Below, one piece after another: positions 25,830 to 35,187 of a stretch of 64,000 bases of DNA (positions are counted from its first letter, which is position 1; each line of letters opens with the position of its first letter). The stretch spans positions 85,310 through 149,309 of the forward strand of contig NZ_JACJVI010000011.1 in NCBI RefSeq assembly GCF_014237835.1, written 5' to 3'. Source of the stretch: Rhizobium sp. AQ_MP (GTDB lineage: Bacteria > Pseudomonadota > Alphaproteobacteria > Rhizobiales > Rhizobiaceae). Under the pieces are notes generated by a model. It saw only the letters and a list, made by a program, of their open reading frames with translations, made no database searches and had not been told where the DNA came from. Both the position numbers and the translations under genes were made by a program.

Positions 25830-26519
25830 ATGGTTGGGCTTCCATATCCGGAAAAAAACGCTAGGAGCATAGCTACCCTATCAGGCGTCGTGGTTGGCGA
25901 GCTCTTGCCGGGAGGCGGCTTGTTCAAGGAGCTCGTTCAAGCGCATTTGGCAAAGCGACTAGAGCAGTACCGAGCAGTCTTGATCAAGGAAATTGAGGCC
26001 CATGGTATAAGCGCGATCGAAAGCCTGACAGACGGACAACTTGAGTTCATTGTTCCTGCCTCATATCGCTTTTTCGAACAAGTTCGGCTGGGCGAGTATC
26101 AACATAACCTAAAGACACTGGCAAGATTTATCGCATCTGGACTCAGTTCGGATCCATTCCTCGACACCGGTGATGTAGGCAGGCTATGTCGAAAGCTTGA
26201 GTACCTTTCCGCTTTCGAGCTGAAGGTTTTGGCTGCATGCCTCGGTTTCGCCGAGCGTTTAAAAAAAAATGAGGGCTCAGGCACCCCAGAGGGGCTTATC
26301 TCCGGCAAGGGCCTTGCAGGCAACTTTCCTGAAACATTGGCGGATGAAGAGCTTAAAATACGGGGAGCTCTTGCCGTCTTGAGCGGCAGAGGCCTCCTAT
26401 TTCCAAGCGGTGCCGTTCGCCTTGGTAAGTCACAAGAGACTTATTTCCTAACTCCTTATGCGATTTCTCTAAGGGGCATCATTGATGCCGCCGAGGTAGT
26501 TGATGCCAACCAATCTTGA
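25830..26519 (+). CDS. Hypothetical protein inserted between nadA and nadB
   Basis: A 229-residue protein from the ATG at 25830, with GGAGGC upstream. The N-terminus has a hydrophobic glycine-rich segment ([20 protein letters not shown]). The rest is largely helical: [59 protein letters not shown], then a C-terminal part like a small winged helix ([32 protein letters not shown]). I do not recognise a named family; similar helical hypothetical proteins occur sporadically in bacteria. Base composition is visibly more AT-rich than its neighbours, including a run of nine A, which points to acquisition. It ends 17 bases inside the nadB frame. Confidence 0.75.
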   Translation: MVGLPYPEKNARSIATLSGVVVGELLPGGGLFKELVQAHLAKRLEQYRAVLIKEIEAHGISAIESLTDGQLEFIVPASYRFFEQVRLGEYQHNLKTLARFIASGLSSDPFLDTGDVGRLCRKLEYLSAFELKVLAACLGFAERLKKNEGSGTPEGLISGKGLAGNFPETLADEELKIRGALAVLSGRGLLFPSGAVRLGKSQETYFLTPYAISLRGIIDAAEVVDANQS

Positions 26520-28095
26520 ATCCATGCGCCCGCAATCCTGGCAGGGCATCGACGATATCGTCATTGTCGGTGGCGGCCTGGCCGGCCTGTTCTGTGCCCT
26601 GAAGCTGGCCCCACGTCCCGTCACGGTACTGGCCGCCGCCCCGATCGGGCAGGGCGCGTCCTCGGCCTGGGCGCAGGGCGGCATTGCTGCCGCCATGAGC
26701 CCCGGCGACAGCTTCGACAAACATCTGGCGGACACAGTTGTTGCCGGTGCCGGACTGGTCGAGGAGAAGATGGCGCGTCTGATGATTTCGGAAGGGCCGG
26801 ACCGCGTGCATGACCTCCTCGCCTATGGCGTGCCCTTCGATCGTGATCTGGAGGGGCATCTCCTCCTCTCGCGCGAGGCGGCCCATTCCGAACGACGCAT
26901 CGTCCGCGTGGCCGGCGATCGGGCCGGTGGCGCGATCATGGAGGCGCTGATCTCCGCCGTTCGCCGCACACCATCGATCCGCGTGATGGAAGGTTATGTC
27001 GTCGAGGAACTGATCGCCGAAGGCCGTTTTGTCTCCGGCGTCATCGCAAGGCCCGATGCCGGCCAGTCGAAGACCCGCGTTGCCTTTCCGGCCCGCGCCG
27101 TCGTGCTCTGCTCCGGTGGCGTCGGCCATCTCTACGAGGTGACGACGAACCCGGCCGAAGCGCGCGGAACCGGTGTCGGCATGGCGGCAAAGGCTGGCGC
27201 CATGATCGCCGATCCGGAATTCGTCCAGTTTCACCCGACCGCGATTGACATCGGCCAGGATCCGGCACCGCTCGCGACCGAGGCTCTGCGCGGCGATGGT
27301 GCTGTGTTGGTAAACACGGCCGGCCACCGTTTCATGACCGATCTGCATGCGGACGCGGAGCTCGCACCCCGAGACATTGTCGCGCGTGGCGTCTTTGCCG
27401 AAGTCGCCGCCGGCCGCGGCGCCTTCCTTGATTGCACCAGGGCGATCGGCAAGGATTTTTCGAAACGCTTTCCGACGGTTTACGCCTCCTGCATTGCGGC
27501 AGGCATCGATCCTGTCAGCCAGCCCATTCCCGTCGTCCCGGCGGTACATTATCACATGGGCGGTGTGCTCGTGGACGCAGATGGCCGCACATCGCTGGAT
27601 GGCCTGTGGGCCGCCGGCGAAGTGACCTCCAGCGGCGTGCATGGCGCCAATCGGCTGGCCTCCAATTCGCTTCTCGAAGCCGTCGTCTTCGCCGGGCGCA
27701 TCGCCGAATCGATCAAGGGCATGCTGCCGGAATCGGCCCTTTACGAGTGGCCGAAAGCGGCAGGCGAGAACGACGATCTCGTGACTGTCGAGGACAGCCC
27801 TGAGCTCAAGGTGCTGCGCGGCTTGATGAGCCGCCATGCGGGCGTCATCCGAGAAGAGGCGGGGCTCAAACTCCTGATCCGCGAACTGGTTGGGCTGGAG
27901 CGCAAACGTCCGCGCGTGCGCTTCTCCAACATCGTCTCGACCGCCAAGCTGATTGCCGTCGGCGCTTATCTGCGGACCGAAAGCCGTGGTGCCCACATGC
28001 GGGCCGATCATCCGGCCCCGCAGGAGGAACAGCGCCACCGCACCTATCTGACGCTCAAGGATGCCAACCGCATTGCCGCCGAACTGGCCGGCTGA
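26503..28095 (+). CDS. nadB: L-aspartate oxidase
   Basis: A 530-residue flavoprotein that oxidises aspartate to iminoaspartate for NadA. The FAD-binding signature is [17 protein letters not shown] near residues 18-34. Next comes the [13 protein letters not shown] segment of the succinate dehydrogenase/fumarate reductase family, with [18 protein letters not shown] and [17 protein letters not shown] further on. The ATG at 26503 has GAGG seven bases upstream but overlaps the preceding gene by 17 bases. ATG 26524 (MRPQSWQG) just after that gene is the alternative and may be the ancestral start. It is followed by nadC at 13 bp. Confidence 0.95.
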   Translation: MPTNLESMRPQSWQGIDDIVIVGGGLAGLFCALKLAPRPVTVLAAAPIGQGASSAWAQGGIAAAMSPGDSFDKHLADTVVAGAGLVEEKMARLMISEGPDRVHDLLAYGVPFDRDLEGHLLLSREAAHSERRIVRVAGDRAGGAIMEALISAVRRTPSIRVMEGYVVEELIAEGRFVSGVIARPDAGQSKTRVAFPARAVVLCSGGVGHLYEVTTNPAEARGTGVGMAAKAGAMIADPEFVQFHPTAIDIGQDPAPLATEALRGDGAVLVNTAGHRFMTDLHADAELAPRDIVARGVFAEVAAGRGAFLDCTRAIGKDFSKRFPTVYASCIAAGIDPVSQPIPVVPAVHYHMGGVLVDADGRTSLDGLWAAGEVTSSGVHGANRLASNSLLEAVVFAGRIAESIKGMLPESALYEWPKAAGENDDLVTVEDSPELKVLRGLMSRHAGVIREEAGLKLLIRELVGLERKRPRVRFSNIVSTAKLIAVGAYLRTESRGAHMRADHPAPQEEQRHRTYLTLKDANRIAAELAG

Positions 28096-28108
28096 GGAGG
28101 AGACGCCG

Positions 28109-29014
28109 ATGACCCCGAGCCTTCGCCCGCAACTCTCGCCGCTGATGATCGAGGACCTCGTTCGCAACGCCCTGCTCGAAGATCTCGGCCGCGCCGGCGA
28201 CATCACGACCTATGCAACGATCGGCCCGGAAAAGACGGCGACCGCCGCACTCAATAGCCGCGAGACCGGCGTGGTGGCGGGGCTTCCTTTGGCAGAAGCC
28301 GCCTTTCGCCTGATCGATCCGTCCATGCGGTTTGAGGCGCTGGTTGCGGATGGTGATACCGTGGCGCCTGGCCAGGCCATTGCCCGCGTTTCCGGCAACG
28401 CCCGTTCGGTGCTGTCGGCCGAGCGTGTAGCGCTGAATTTCCTGATGCACCTCTCCGGCGTCGCCAGCTATGCGGCTCGTTTCGCCGGCGAAATCGCCCA
28501 TACCAAGGCGCGTGTGACCTGCACCCGCAAGACCTTGCCGGGCCTGAGAGCCGTCGAGAAATACGCCGTGCGGCTGGGCGGCGGGTCGAACCACCGCTTT
28601 GGCCTCGATGACGCGATCCTCATCAAGGACAACCATATCGCCGTCGCCGGGGGCGTTGCCTCCGCAATCGAAGCCGCTCGCGCCTATGCCGGCCACCTCG
28701 TCAAGATCGAGGTGGAGGTCGACGGCCTCGACCAGATGCGCGAGGCACTGACGGCACGACCGGATGTCATCCTGCTCGACAACATGGGGCCTGACCGACT
28801 GCGGGAAGCAGTTGCGATCAATCGAGAGCATCATGGCCTGACCATGGCCAATTACGCTGACGACGTCCGGCGTGTCGTGCTTGAAGCTTCGGGCAACGTC
28901 AATCTGCAGACGATCCGGGCGATCGCCGAAACAGGTATCGACTATGTCTCGACCTCGAAGATCACCATGGCAGCCCCGACGCTCGACATCGGTCTCGATA
29001 TCGGGATCAGCTGA
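28109..29014 (+). CDS. nadC: Nicotinate-nucleotide diphosphorylase (carboxylating)
   Basis: A 301-residue quinolinate phosphoribosyltransferase, the third de novo NAD step, making nicotinate mononucleotide from quinolinate and PRPP. Family segments are LLEDLGRAGDITT, NFLMHLSGVAS, CTRKTLPGLRAVEKYAV, GGGSNHRFGLDDAILIKDNH, VEVDGLDQMREAL and the C-terminal barrel strand ASGNVNLQTIRAIAETGID. The start at 28109 has a GAGGAGG ribosome site; an earlier in-frame start at 28061 lies within nadB. Confidence 0.97.
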   Translation: MTPSLRPQLSPLMIEDLVRNALLEDLGRAGDITTYATIGPEKTATAALNSRETGVVAGLPLAEAAFRLIDPSMRFEALVADGDTVAPGQAIARVSGNARSVLSAERVALNFLMHLSGVASYAARFAGEIAHTKARVTCTRKTLPGLRAVEKYAVRLGGGSNHRFGLDDAILIKDNHIAVAGGVASAIEAARAYAGHLVKIEVEVDGLDQMREALTARPDVILLDNMGPDRLREAVAINREHHGLTMANYADDVRRVVLEASGNVNLQTIRAIAETGIDYVSTSKITMAAPTLDIGLDIGIS

Positions 29015-29247
29015 TCTTCACGACAAACTTTGCATCCATTTTTGCACTGCAGCAGGCGACGGGGTGTGCCACCTGTGAAAATGGCATAAGCGACAAGGTC
29101 TTGCTGTATATCAGCAATTGCTTCGCTAGTTCTCACCCGTAATTCCTGGTTTTTGACCGTCCAGAACGAATCCCCTAGCCCTGACTATGCATGCAATTTG
29201 TATTGCAGGCTGGGTCAGCAGACAGGATGTTTGTGTATGGGGCGGGC

Positions 29248-29562
29248 ATGACGACCACATTTCTGGAGCCGGACAGCGTTGTCGAGGACAGCCTCTGTCG
29301 AAACAGTGCAACGGGTGAAGCCGCTGCAGTGGCGACCTTGGACCGTGATCAAGAATGTCGGTCGACTTTGAACAGCGTCGCTCCTGATGGTGACCGGGTC
29401 ACGCAAGAACAGCCGAACCGGCCGGACGCAGTCGTGGAGCCGGACGCCAATTCTGGCATGACGGAAGAGGATACGGTGAGTGTCCTGGAGGTGCTTGCCG
29501 AAATGCAGCGCATCATCGACAGGCATCTTGAAAGGACCGCGCGCCAGCAGGACAAAAGCTGA
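29248..29562 (+). CDS. Hypothetical protein, doubtful
   Basis: A 104-residue frame beginning MTTTFLEPDSVVEDSL. The first two thirds look unstructured and acidic; the last 35 residues (EEDTVSVLEVLAEMQRIIDR) form a plausible amphipathic helix. Alternative starts are at 29191 and 29227. No family is recognised. It follows nadC by 230 bp, in which nothing else is seen, and converges with the MscS gene. Confidence 0.4.
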   Translation: MTTTFLEPDSVVEDSLCRNSATGEAAAVATLDRDQECRSTLNSVAPDGDRVTQEQPNRPDAVVEPDANSGMTEEDTVSVLEVLAEMQRIIDRHLERTARQQDKS

Positions 29563-29614
29563 CCTGCTGCGTCGCGCTTCAAACCTGGGCAGTGACTGTG
29601 GCGGCAGTTGCGGC

Positions 29615-30505
29615 TCAGGCTTCCTTCGCCCGAGTGTCGACGAAGCGCTCGGGCAGGGCGACCATTTGCGGCGAACCGTGATAGGTCACCTGCGGGAACG
29701 GGATGGAAATCCCGTTCTCGTCGAAGGACTTCTTGACCTTCTTGATCATCTCGCGCGACGTCGGCCAGAAATCGGAAGAGGCCGTCCAATACCACATGGT
29801 GAGAATGACGGCGCTGTCGGCGAGTTGGTCGATATGCGTGGCGACGGCGGGTGTCTTCAGGACGCGCGGATCGCCTTCGGCATGATCGCGCATGATCTTC
29901 TGCGCAAGCTCGATATCGTCTTCGTAGCCGACGCCGATCTTGAGCTCGAAGCGACGGGTCGTCTCGCGGCTGAAATTGGTGATCGGCACATTCCAGAGGA
30001 TCGAGTTGGGCGCGAGGCGATAAAGGCCGTCGGGCGTCCTGAGCTCCGTGGCAAACAGGCCGATCTCGACGATCGTGCCGGAGATGTTGCCGGTGTCGAT
30101 GTATTCGCCCACGCGGAAGGGGCGAAGCACCAGCAGCATGATCCCTGCAGCAATGTTCTGCAGCGTGCCTTGCAGCGCAAGGCCGATGGCAAGGCCGGCT
30201 GCGCCGAGGGCTGCGATGATGGAGGCGGTCTGCACGCCGAATTGCCCGAGCACCGTGACGAAGACGAGGATCAGTGCGCCATAGCGCACGACATTGGCAA
30301 AGAAGCGCGCCAGCGTTTCGTCAATCCCGCGAACACGCATGAGCCCGGCATGGGTCCAGCGGCTCAGCAGGGACGAGAGCCACCAGCCGATGAACAGAAG
30401 AAGCAGTGCCCCGATGATCGAGAAGGAATACTGGACCGCAAGCTGGCTTGCCTGCGCCAGGGCCGCCTGTGTCGCGAGGATTGCTTCATTCGTGTCCAAT
30501 TCCAT
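29615..30505 (-). CDS. Small-conductance mechanosensitive channel (MscS family)
   Basis: A 296-residue MscS protein. Three hydrophobic segments are seen (about 25-50, 70-95, 100-130). The third carries the pore pattern AALGAAGLAIGLALQGTLQN, followed by the beta domain phrase VLRPFRVGEYIDTGNISGTI and the vestibule domain. It relieves turgor after osmotic downshift in the inner membrane. The frame opens at 30568, but ATG 30505 (MELDTNEAIL) gives the usual N-terminus. It sits 59 bp after nadQ on the same strand and may be its last co-transcribed neighbour. Confidence 0.92.
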   Translation of the reverse strand: MELDTNEAILATQAALAQASQLAVQYSFSIIGALLLLFIGWWLSSLLSRWTHAGLMRVRGIDETLARFFANVVRYGALILVFVTVLGQFGVQTASIIAALGAAGLAIGLALQGTLQNIAAGIMLLVLRPFRVGEYIDTGNISGTIVEIGLFATELRTPDGLYRLAPNSILWNVPITNFSRETTRRFELKIGVGYEDDIELAQKIMRDHAEGDPRVLKTPAVATHIDQLADSAVILTMWYWTASSDFWPTSREMIKKVKKSFDENGISIPFPQVTYHGSPQMVALPERFVDTRAKEA

Positions 30506-30564
30506 GCCGTCATGCTCCTGGGCTGTTGCTGTCCAGGGGCTAGATGGGGCAGGGAGAGGCGAGG

Positions 30565-31545
30565 TCAACCGTTGCTGCGTCCGCCGACCTTGAGACCCGG
30601 GGCCGGCCGCTCCTCGAGCACCTGACGCCGGAAGCGGAAAAGGGCTGCCGGTCGACCGCCCGTGGCAGATTGCGTCGCGCCGGTCGGCTCGACGAGTTCG
30701 GCTCCATCCACCAGTCGGCGGAAGTTCTGCTTGTGCACATGATGCCCGGCAATCGCCTCGACCGTGCCCTGCAGGTCGGTCAGGGTGAACTCCGGCGGCA
30801 TGAGCTCGAAGATCACCGGTCGGTACTTGATCTTGCTGCGCAGCCGGGCCAGCGCGGTTGCGGCAATCCGGCGGTGGTCATGGCGCATCGGCCGTCCGAG
30901 AAGCCCTGCTGTTCGACACCGCTCGACACGCCCGTCCTGAACCGCTTCTTCAACGAGCCCCGCTTCATAGAGAAGCTCGTAGCGTTCGAGCACGCGCTCC
31001 TCATCGAAGGGAAAGTCGTCGAGGCCGAAGGCCAGCTTCAGCCGGGAGCGGCGCGAACCGCCATGGGAGCGGTCACCATTCGCGTCTCCTTCCTCGGCCC
31101 AGACGGTCAAAGCCGGCAGGATCGCACCGTCGAGCAAGGATGGGCGTCCCTGGCGCCAATCCTCCCACGGCAGATAGCCATACCAGTCGCGCCAGCGCGC
31201 TCCGGAAAGCTCAAGCCTGGCGTCACGGTCTTGGTCGAGACGGGTGAGGGCAAGGTAGCCGACCGAGACCACATGCGGCCCGAGATCCCCCGGCATCTTG
31301 TGGCGCCCGCGGTCCCCGAAGGTGTAAAGCTGTTCGATATAGCCGAGTTCGAGCGCCGTCTGAGCCTCCACCGTGTGCCGCAACGACATTTCCATCGTTC
31401 GGTGGCGGTTCGGGTCGAAGGGCCCGAAAGGCAGCGCATCCAGGCCGTCACCCTCGTCGCCGACGACGAGCAGACGTGGGGCGCGCGCGCTGATCGCGAC
31501 GATTGCGGCGTTGAGGCCGATCTCGATCTCCGCCGCGCCGCTCAT
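30565..31545 (-). CDS. nadQ: NadQ-type transcriptional regulator of NAD synthesis
   Basis: A 326-residue protein resembling the COG4111 family, labelled NAD regulator or NadQ in Rhizobiales. It has a Nudix-like N-terminal ligand-binding domain (EIEIGLNAAIVAISARAPRL, VEAQTALELGYIEQLYTFGD with HVVSVGYLALTR). The canonical Nudix catalytic box is not evident, so it probably binds a nucleotide without cleaving it. A C-terminal winged helix follows (KYRPVIFELMPPEFTLTDLQG, then VHKQNFRRLVDG). The expected target is the inverted repeat before nadA. Its start overlaps the stop of the phosphatase gene by four bases, so it is translationally coupled to a ygfZ-HD-phosphatase run. Confidence 0.85.
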   Translation of the reverse strand: MSGAAEIEIGLNAAIVAISARAPRLLVVGDEGDGLDALPFGPFDPNRHRTMEMSLRHTVEAQTALELGYIEQLYTFGDRGRHKMPGDLGPHVVSVGYLALTRLDQDRDARLELSGARWRDWYGYLPWEDWRQGRPSLLDGAILPALTVWAEEGDANGDRSHGGSRRSRLKLAFGLDDFPFDEERVLERYELLYEAGLVEEAVQDGRVERCRTAGLLGRPMRHDHRRIAATALARLRSKIKYRPVIFELMPPEFTLTDLQGTVEAIAGHHVHKQNFRRLVDGAELVEPTGATQSATGGRPAALFRFRRQVLEERPAPGLKVGGRSNG

Positions 31546-32078
31546 GGCCCTGCCGGCTCACGCACGGGAAGCGGCAGCACAAACGGGGTGTTGCCATCGG
31601 CATCGGCACCGCGCCCGAGCGCCTTCACCGCCTTCGTGAAACGTCCACCCCGTCCGAGCAAGGCGTCTCCGATCTCCACAAGCCGCATGTTCGGCGTCGC
31701 AAAGGGCGAGGCCTGCCGCAACCGCTGCGCAAGCGCCTCCTCGTCATCGTCCGGGATCACGGCGAGGCTGGCGATCATGGCGGCTGCCGGCGAGCGGGAC
31801 ACACCCATCCAGCAATGCACGACAAGCGGTGAACTCTGATCCCATTCCCGGGCAAACGCGATGATATTCGCCACATGCGTCTCCTGTGGCGCAATCAGGT
31901 CGCCCGTCCCGGCAAAGGTAATGTCATTCATGGCAAGCTTCAGATGACGCTCTGCGGAGATGACCGCCGGCCGATGAAAATCCTGATTGGCGGCAAGCAG
32001 GCTGATCATCTCGCGCGCCTTGTGGCGCACGGCCATTTCCGCGATCCTTGCAAGCGGCGACACGACGATCAGGCTCAT
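31542..32078 (-). CDS. Cysteine-based protein/tyrosine phosphatase-like protein
   Basis: A 178-residue protein with the CX5R phosphatase loop HCWMGVSRSPAAAM; the nucleophile is C89 and the phosphate-binding arginine R95. The conserved FAREWDQSSPLVVHC strand leads into the loop. An aspartate general acid may lie in NDITFAGTGD. The small size suggests a compact dual-specificity or PTP-like fold. Substrate unknown. It overlaps the genes on both sides by four bases (HD hydrolase upstream, nadQ downstream), a sign of a fixed operon. Confidence 0.85.
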   Translation of the reverse strand: MSLIVVSPLARIAEMAVRHKAREMISLLAANQDFHRPAVISAERHLKLAMNDITFAGTGDLIAPQETHVANIIAFAREWDQSSPLVVHCWMGVSRSPAAAMIASLAVIPDDDEEALAQRLRQASPFATPNMRLVEIGDALLGRGGRFTKAVKALGRGADADGNTPFVLPLPVREPAGP

Positions 32079-32707
32079 GCGCGGGCCCAGGTTGTCGATT
32101 GTCTGTCCGCTTCGATCTCTTCGAAGCGCTCGAGGAATCTTGCCTGCGCCTGATAGGCCGGCAGGGGTTCGATCAGGATCGTATCGCGGGTGAAGCCCTT
32201 TGGCTGGCCGAAGAATTTGCGCGCCTCCGCTTCGGCGAAGCCGGCAAGAACGGTCGCTTCGAAATAGGCGGAGATCATGTCGGCCTTCTTGATCAGGTCC
32301 TTCAGCGCCGCCTTTGGATGCGCCGGCAGCCCGAATCGCAGATGGATGGCCGCTTCCAGCCGCTTCTCGACCACCTTGTAGCCGCCACCGACCACGGCCT
32401 TGAACGGCGAAATCATGTCGCCGATCACATATTCCGGGCCGTCATGCAGCAGCGCGACCATCAGCTCGTCGGCCGTGGCTTTGGGATTGCAGCGCCGGAA
32501 GATGTCCTCGACGATCAGGCTGTGCTGGGCGACCGAGAACGCATGGTCGCCCGAGGTCTGACCGTTCCACCGGGCGACGCGTGCGAGACCATGGGCGATA
32601 TCGGTGATCTCGACATCGAGCGGCGAGGGGTCGAGCAGGTCCAGTCTGCGACCGGACAACATCCGTTGCCAGGCGCGTGCGTTCGGAAGCGGAGCCGCCG
32701 ATCCCAT
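32075..32707 (-). CDS. HD-family hydrolase (YfbR-like nucleotidase)
   Basis: A 210-residue HD protein. The motifs appear in YfbR-like order: RWNGQTSGDHAFSVAQHSLI with the first histidines, LMVALLHDGPEYVIGDM with the HD pair and the E-x-x-x-D phrase, and LIKKADMISAYFEA with the last aspartate. YfbR removes phosphate from deoxynucleoside 5'-monophosphates; the same activity is likely but not proven. It starts one base after ygfZ ends and overlaps the phosphatase gene by four bases. Confidence 0.88.
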   Translation of the reverse strand: MGSAAPLPNARAWQRMLSGRRLDLLDPSPLDVEITDIAHGLARVARWNGQTSGDHAFSVAQHSLIVEDIFRRCNPKATADELMVALLHDGPEYVIGDMISPFKAVVGGGYKVVEKRLEAAIHLRFGLPAHPKAALKDLIKKADMISAYFEATVLAGFAEAEARKFFGQPKGFTRDTILIEPLPAYQAQARFLERFEEIEADRQSTTWARA

Positions 32708-32708
32708 G

Positions 32709-33551
32709 TCACGCCTCCTCGGCGGAGCTTGGGAATGTCAGGCCGCTCCAGGCCGGAAGCACAAGGGTGACCGCGACGTCACCGGCGAGGATCGGGTCCC
32801 CGGCCGCCATGGCTTCGCCGGCCTTGTCGATCCGGACGATCGCAAGCCCTCGCTCGCCGGCCACCGTGCCGAGTGTGCCGATCGACTTGCCGCCGATGGA
32901 GATCTCGGTCCCGGAAGCAGGCAGAGCGATTTCCGCCGAGACGATCACCACGCGGCGACGTGCCGTTGACCGGTGCTGCATGCGCGACACCACTTCCTGG
33001 CCGACATAGCAGCCCTTGCGGAAGGAGACGCCGCCGGTTTTGTCGAGGAGAATGTCATGCGGAAAGGCGTCCTGCAGCGCGTAGTCGGCAGACGATTCCG
33101 GCACGCCGTGAATAACCCTCAGTGCATCATAACCCGCGCGGTCCGTGGCGGCACCGGTCTGTCCTACCTCCCGTGACACGGTGCTTCCGGCAAGTGCGAA
33201 TCGATGATCCAGGACCTTGCTCGCTGCCTCGCCCCAGCGCACCGTCGCACCCGTTTCGGAACGGGCCTCGATCGTGACGGCGGCCCGCAGCCTGTACATC
33301 GTCATGCGTTTGACGAAAGCGTCGAGCTGATCCGCCCGGATATCGATGAGGAAGCTGTCATCGCTGCGGGAAATCAGGAAATCAAACAGGATCTTTCCCT
33401 GCGGGGTCAGCAGCGCACCAGGACGCCATTCGTCAGCGACAAGCGCGCCGAGATCCGTGGTGATCAGGTTCTGAAGGAAGTGCTCCGCATCCGGACCGCC
33501 TATACTGACAAAGGCGCGATCGGGGAGGAAGGCTGTGGGCATGTCGGTCAC
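32709..33551 (-). CDS. ygfZ: Folate-binding YgfZ/CAF17-like protein
   Basis: A 280-residue protein of the YgfZ family, tetrahydrofolate-dependent helpers in assembly or repair of 4Fe-4S proteins. The diagnostic signature is SFRKGCYVGQEVVSRMQHR around residues 180-200, with the conserved cysteine. The N-terminus has FVSIGGPDAEHFLQNLIT and LTPQGKILFDFLI, shared with the T-protein of glycine cleavage. NadA needs an Fe-S cluster, so the proximity to the NAD genes is suggestive only. ATG 33542 is an alternative start. Confidence 0.93.
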   Translation of the reverse strand: MTDMPTAFLPDRAFVSIGGPDAEHFLQNLITTDLGALVADEWRPGALLTPQGKILFDFLISRSDDSFLIDIRADQLDAFVKRMTMYRLRAAVTIEARSETGATVRWGEAASKVLDHRFALAGSTVSREVGQTGAATDRAGYDALRVIHGVPESSADYALQDAFPHDILLDKTGGVSFRKGCYVGQEVVSRMQHRSTARRRVVIVSAEIALPASGTEISIGGKSIGTLGTVAGERGLAIVRIDKAGEAMAAGDPILAGDVAVTLVLPAWSGLTFPSSAEEA

Positions 33552-33648
33552 CGGGCTGTTGCAATGCCAAGAGAGTTAGGCGCTGCCAGTCTAGACGACA
33601 AGCAGTCTGCATCACAGCCCACAGTTTGGCCCATGCCAGATTGGCGAG

Positions 33649-34389
33649 TTAGTCGCCGACGGTGAGGAACTTCCAGCGTCCGTCCGGGGTGATGCCGATA
33701 CGGAAGAAGTTGTAGTTGCCGTATTCCTGCATCTCGGTCACGTCGCCCGCCGTGACGATGCGCAACAGTTCGACCTTTTCCTGCGGCGTCAGGAGGCCGA
33801 GCGACTTCCCGGCGAAATACGGCCAGACATAGGCCTCGTCCGCGGTGCCCTTATCGAGCTGCACGAAGCCTGTCGAAAGGATGTCGAGCAGGATCGCCAG
33901 GACCTCCATACCATCGCTGTCACCGGAGATGGCCTTCAAGGCATCGATGGGATCCTGCTCGGGCTCCTGGAGCGGAACGATGGTCTGGTCCGGACCCGGG
34001 TTCATCAACGGCTTCAGCTTGGAAATGTCGCCGGTCGCCGCCGCCTCCATGATCAGCTTGCGCATCCGGCGCACCGGTTCGGGCGCCTTTTCGATGTCGT
34101 AGATCACCTCGGCGGGCGGCCCGGGAGGCTCGAGGCTTTCGGTCTCGTCCGACCCCTGCGGTTTGACCAGGGGATCGGGATCGGGAATCACCGGAATCGA
34201 ATCCTCGAGGATCTCGGGCTCTTCACCCGGACCGGGATCGGTTGGCACCGACTTCCCCTCGGCGGAGGGAGGCGTTACGTCCTTGATGTCTGACAGCGCC
34301 AAGGCGGATGACCCGGTCATCGCGGACGCGAGCACAAGCGCCAGCGCACTTGTCAAGCGAACCAGCCTGACCCGCGACGAGATCATCAT
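33649..34389 (-). CDS. Secreted or periplasmic hypothetical protein
   Basis: A 246-residue protein with a clear signal peptide (VRLVRLTSALALVLASAMTG, cleavage near ALALS). A Pro/Glu/Asp-rich disordered linker follows, then a folded C-terminal half (PVRRMRKLIMEAAATGDISK, LAILLDILSTGFVQLDKG, TADEAYVWPYFAGKSLGLL, YNFFRIGITPDGRWKFLTVG). I recall similar rhizobial hypothetical proteins but no assigned function. It follows an 85-residue gene by 20 bp and probably shares its transcript. Confidence 0.82.
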   Translation of the reverse strand: MMISSRVRLVRLTSALALVLASAMTGSSALALSDIKDVTPPSAEGKSVPTDPGPGEEPEILEDSIPVIPDPDPLVKPQGSDETESLEPPGPPAEVIYDIEKAPEPVRRMRKLIMEAAATGDISKLKPLMNPGPDQTIVPLQEPEQDPIDALKAISGDSDGMEVLAILLDILSTGFVQLDKGTADEAYVWPYFAGKSLGLLTPQEKVELLRIVTAGDVTEMQEYGNYNFFRIGITPDGRWKFLTVGD

Positions 34390-34409
34390 GTTGTCCCTCG
34401 ATTGCTGGC

Positions 34410-34667
34410 TTACTGGAGCTGACGCTCTGGCGAGAACTCGCCGGCGAGCAGCCGGGTCTTCAGCGCATCGAGGACGGCCTCTGCGCCATGTTCGCCGTGA
34501 ATCCGGATGGTCTCGCGCATGGCGAGCGCAAAAGCGGCCTCAGCGATGATCTCCGGCTCGATTCCGTCGGCCATGCCGTCGGCCCAGGCTTCGTTCTGGT
34601 ATTCCAGCGCAGCCTGCATCTTTTCGTGCACGATCATCTCGTCGATTTCGTTGCGGCGCGGTTCCAT
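34410..34667 (-). CDS. Small conserved hypothetical protein
   Basis: An 85-residue helical protein starting MEPRRNEIDEMIVHEKMQAA at 34667. It includes EPEIIAEAAFALAMRETIRI and HGAEAVLDALKTRLLAGEFS. It has neither a signal peptide nor a membrane segment. The family resembles small Rhizobiales proteins without known role. It lies directly upstream of the exported protein gene. Confidence 0.72.
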   Translation of the reverse strand: MEPRRNEIDEMIVHEKMQAALEYQNEAWADGMADGIEPEIIAEAAFALAMRETIRIHGEHGAEAVLDALKTRLLAGEFSPERQLQ

Positions 34668-34761
34668 GGGTATTCCTCGAAGCACTTACTCAGTCCTTAA
34701 CGACCCTATCAGCCTTTTGCCAAAACGACACGGGGGCAGACTAAAAGAGGTGAATTAATCG

Positions 34762-35187
34762 TTAATTTCCGAAACGAGCGGTAATTTCTGTGGCGAGTGT
34801 TGCGCCTTCGTTACGGTAATTCTGCTCTGCACGAACTGCAGCCGGTGTGCAAGAGGTGTAAACGGACGCGAAGGACCGGTAGCCGCGGTTGTAGGCTGCT
34901 GTCAGTCGAGCACGACGCTTTGGCTCGGCGCGCGTCTCGGCGTCGAGAAGATCCTGAAGTGACTGCCGCCATTCCGGCTCGCCATCCGCCTTGCAGAGAT
35001 TGCGCAGGTAGTGGACCGCGCCGATGATTTCCGAAAGCCGTGCCAGGCGATCATCGTAGGGCGTCGGTTTTTCCGTTTCGACCACCGGTGGGGGAACCGC
35101 AGTTTCGGCATTCTCCTGAGCGGCGAGCGGATAGGCGCAGAGGATGAGAGCCGTAGCCCAGGGGAGAAATGTGAGGCGGCTTTTCAT
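34762..35187 (-). CDS. TIGR02301 family exported protein
   Basis: A 141-residue protein with a signal peptide (MKSRLTFLPWATALILCAYP, cleavage after AAQ). The TIGR02301 core follows: YDDRLARLSEIIGAVHYLRN, LCKADGEPEWRQSLQDLLD, ARLTAAYNRGYRSFASVYTS and a cysteine pair that could form a disulfide (LCKAD and TSCTP). The family is specific to Rhizobiales and its function is unknown. Its start overlaps the stop of the Nudix gene by four bases. An upstream in-frame start at 35286 lies inside the Nudix gene and is unlikely. Confidence 0.88.
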   Translation of the reverse strand: MKSRLTFLPWATALILCAYPLAAQENAETAVPPPVVETEKPTPYDDRLARLSEIIGAVHYLRNLCKADGEPEWRQSLQDLLDAETRAEPKRRARLTAAYNRGYRSFASVYTSCTPAAVRAEQNYRNEGATLATEITARFGN

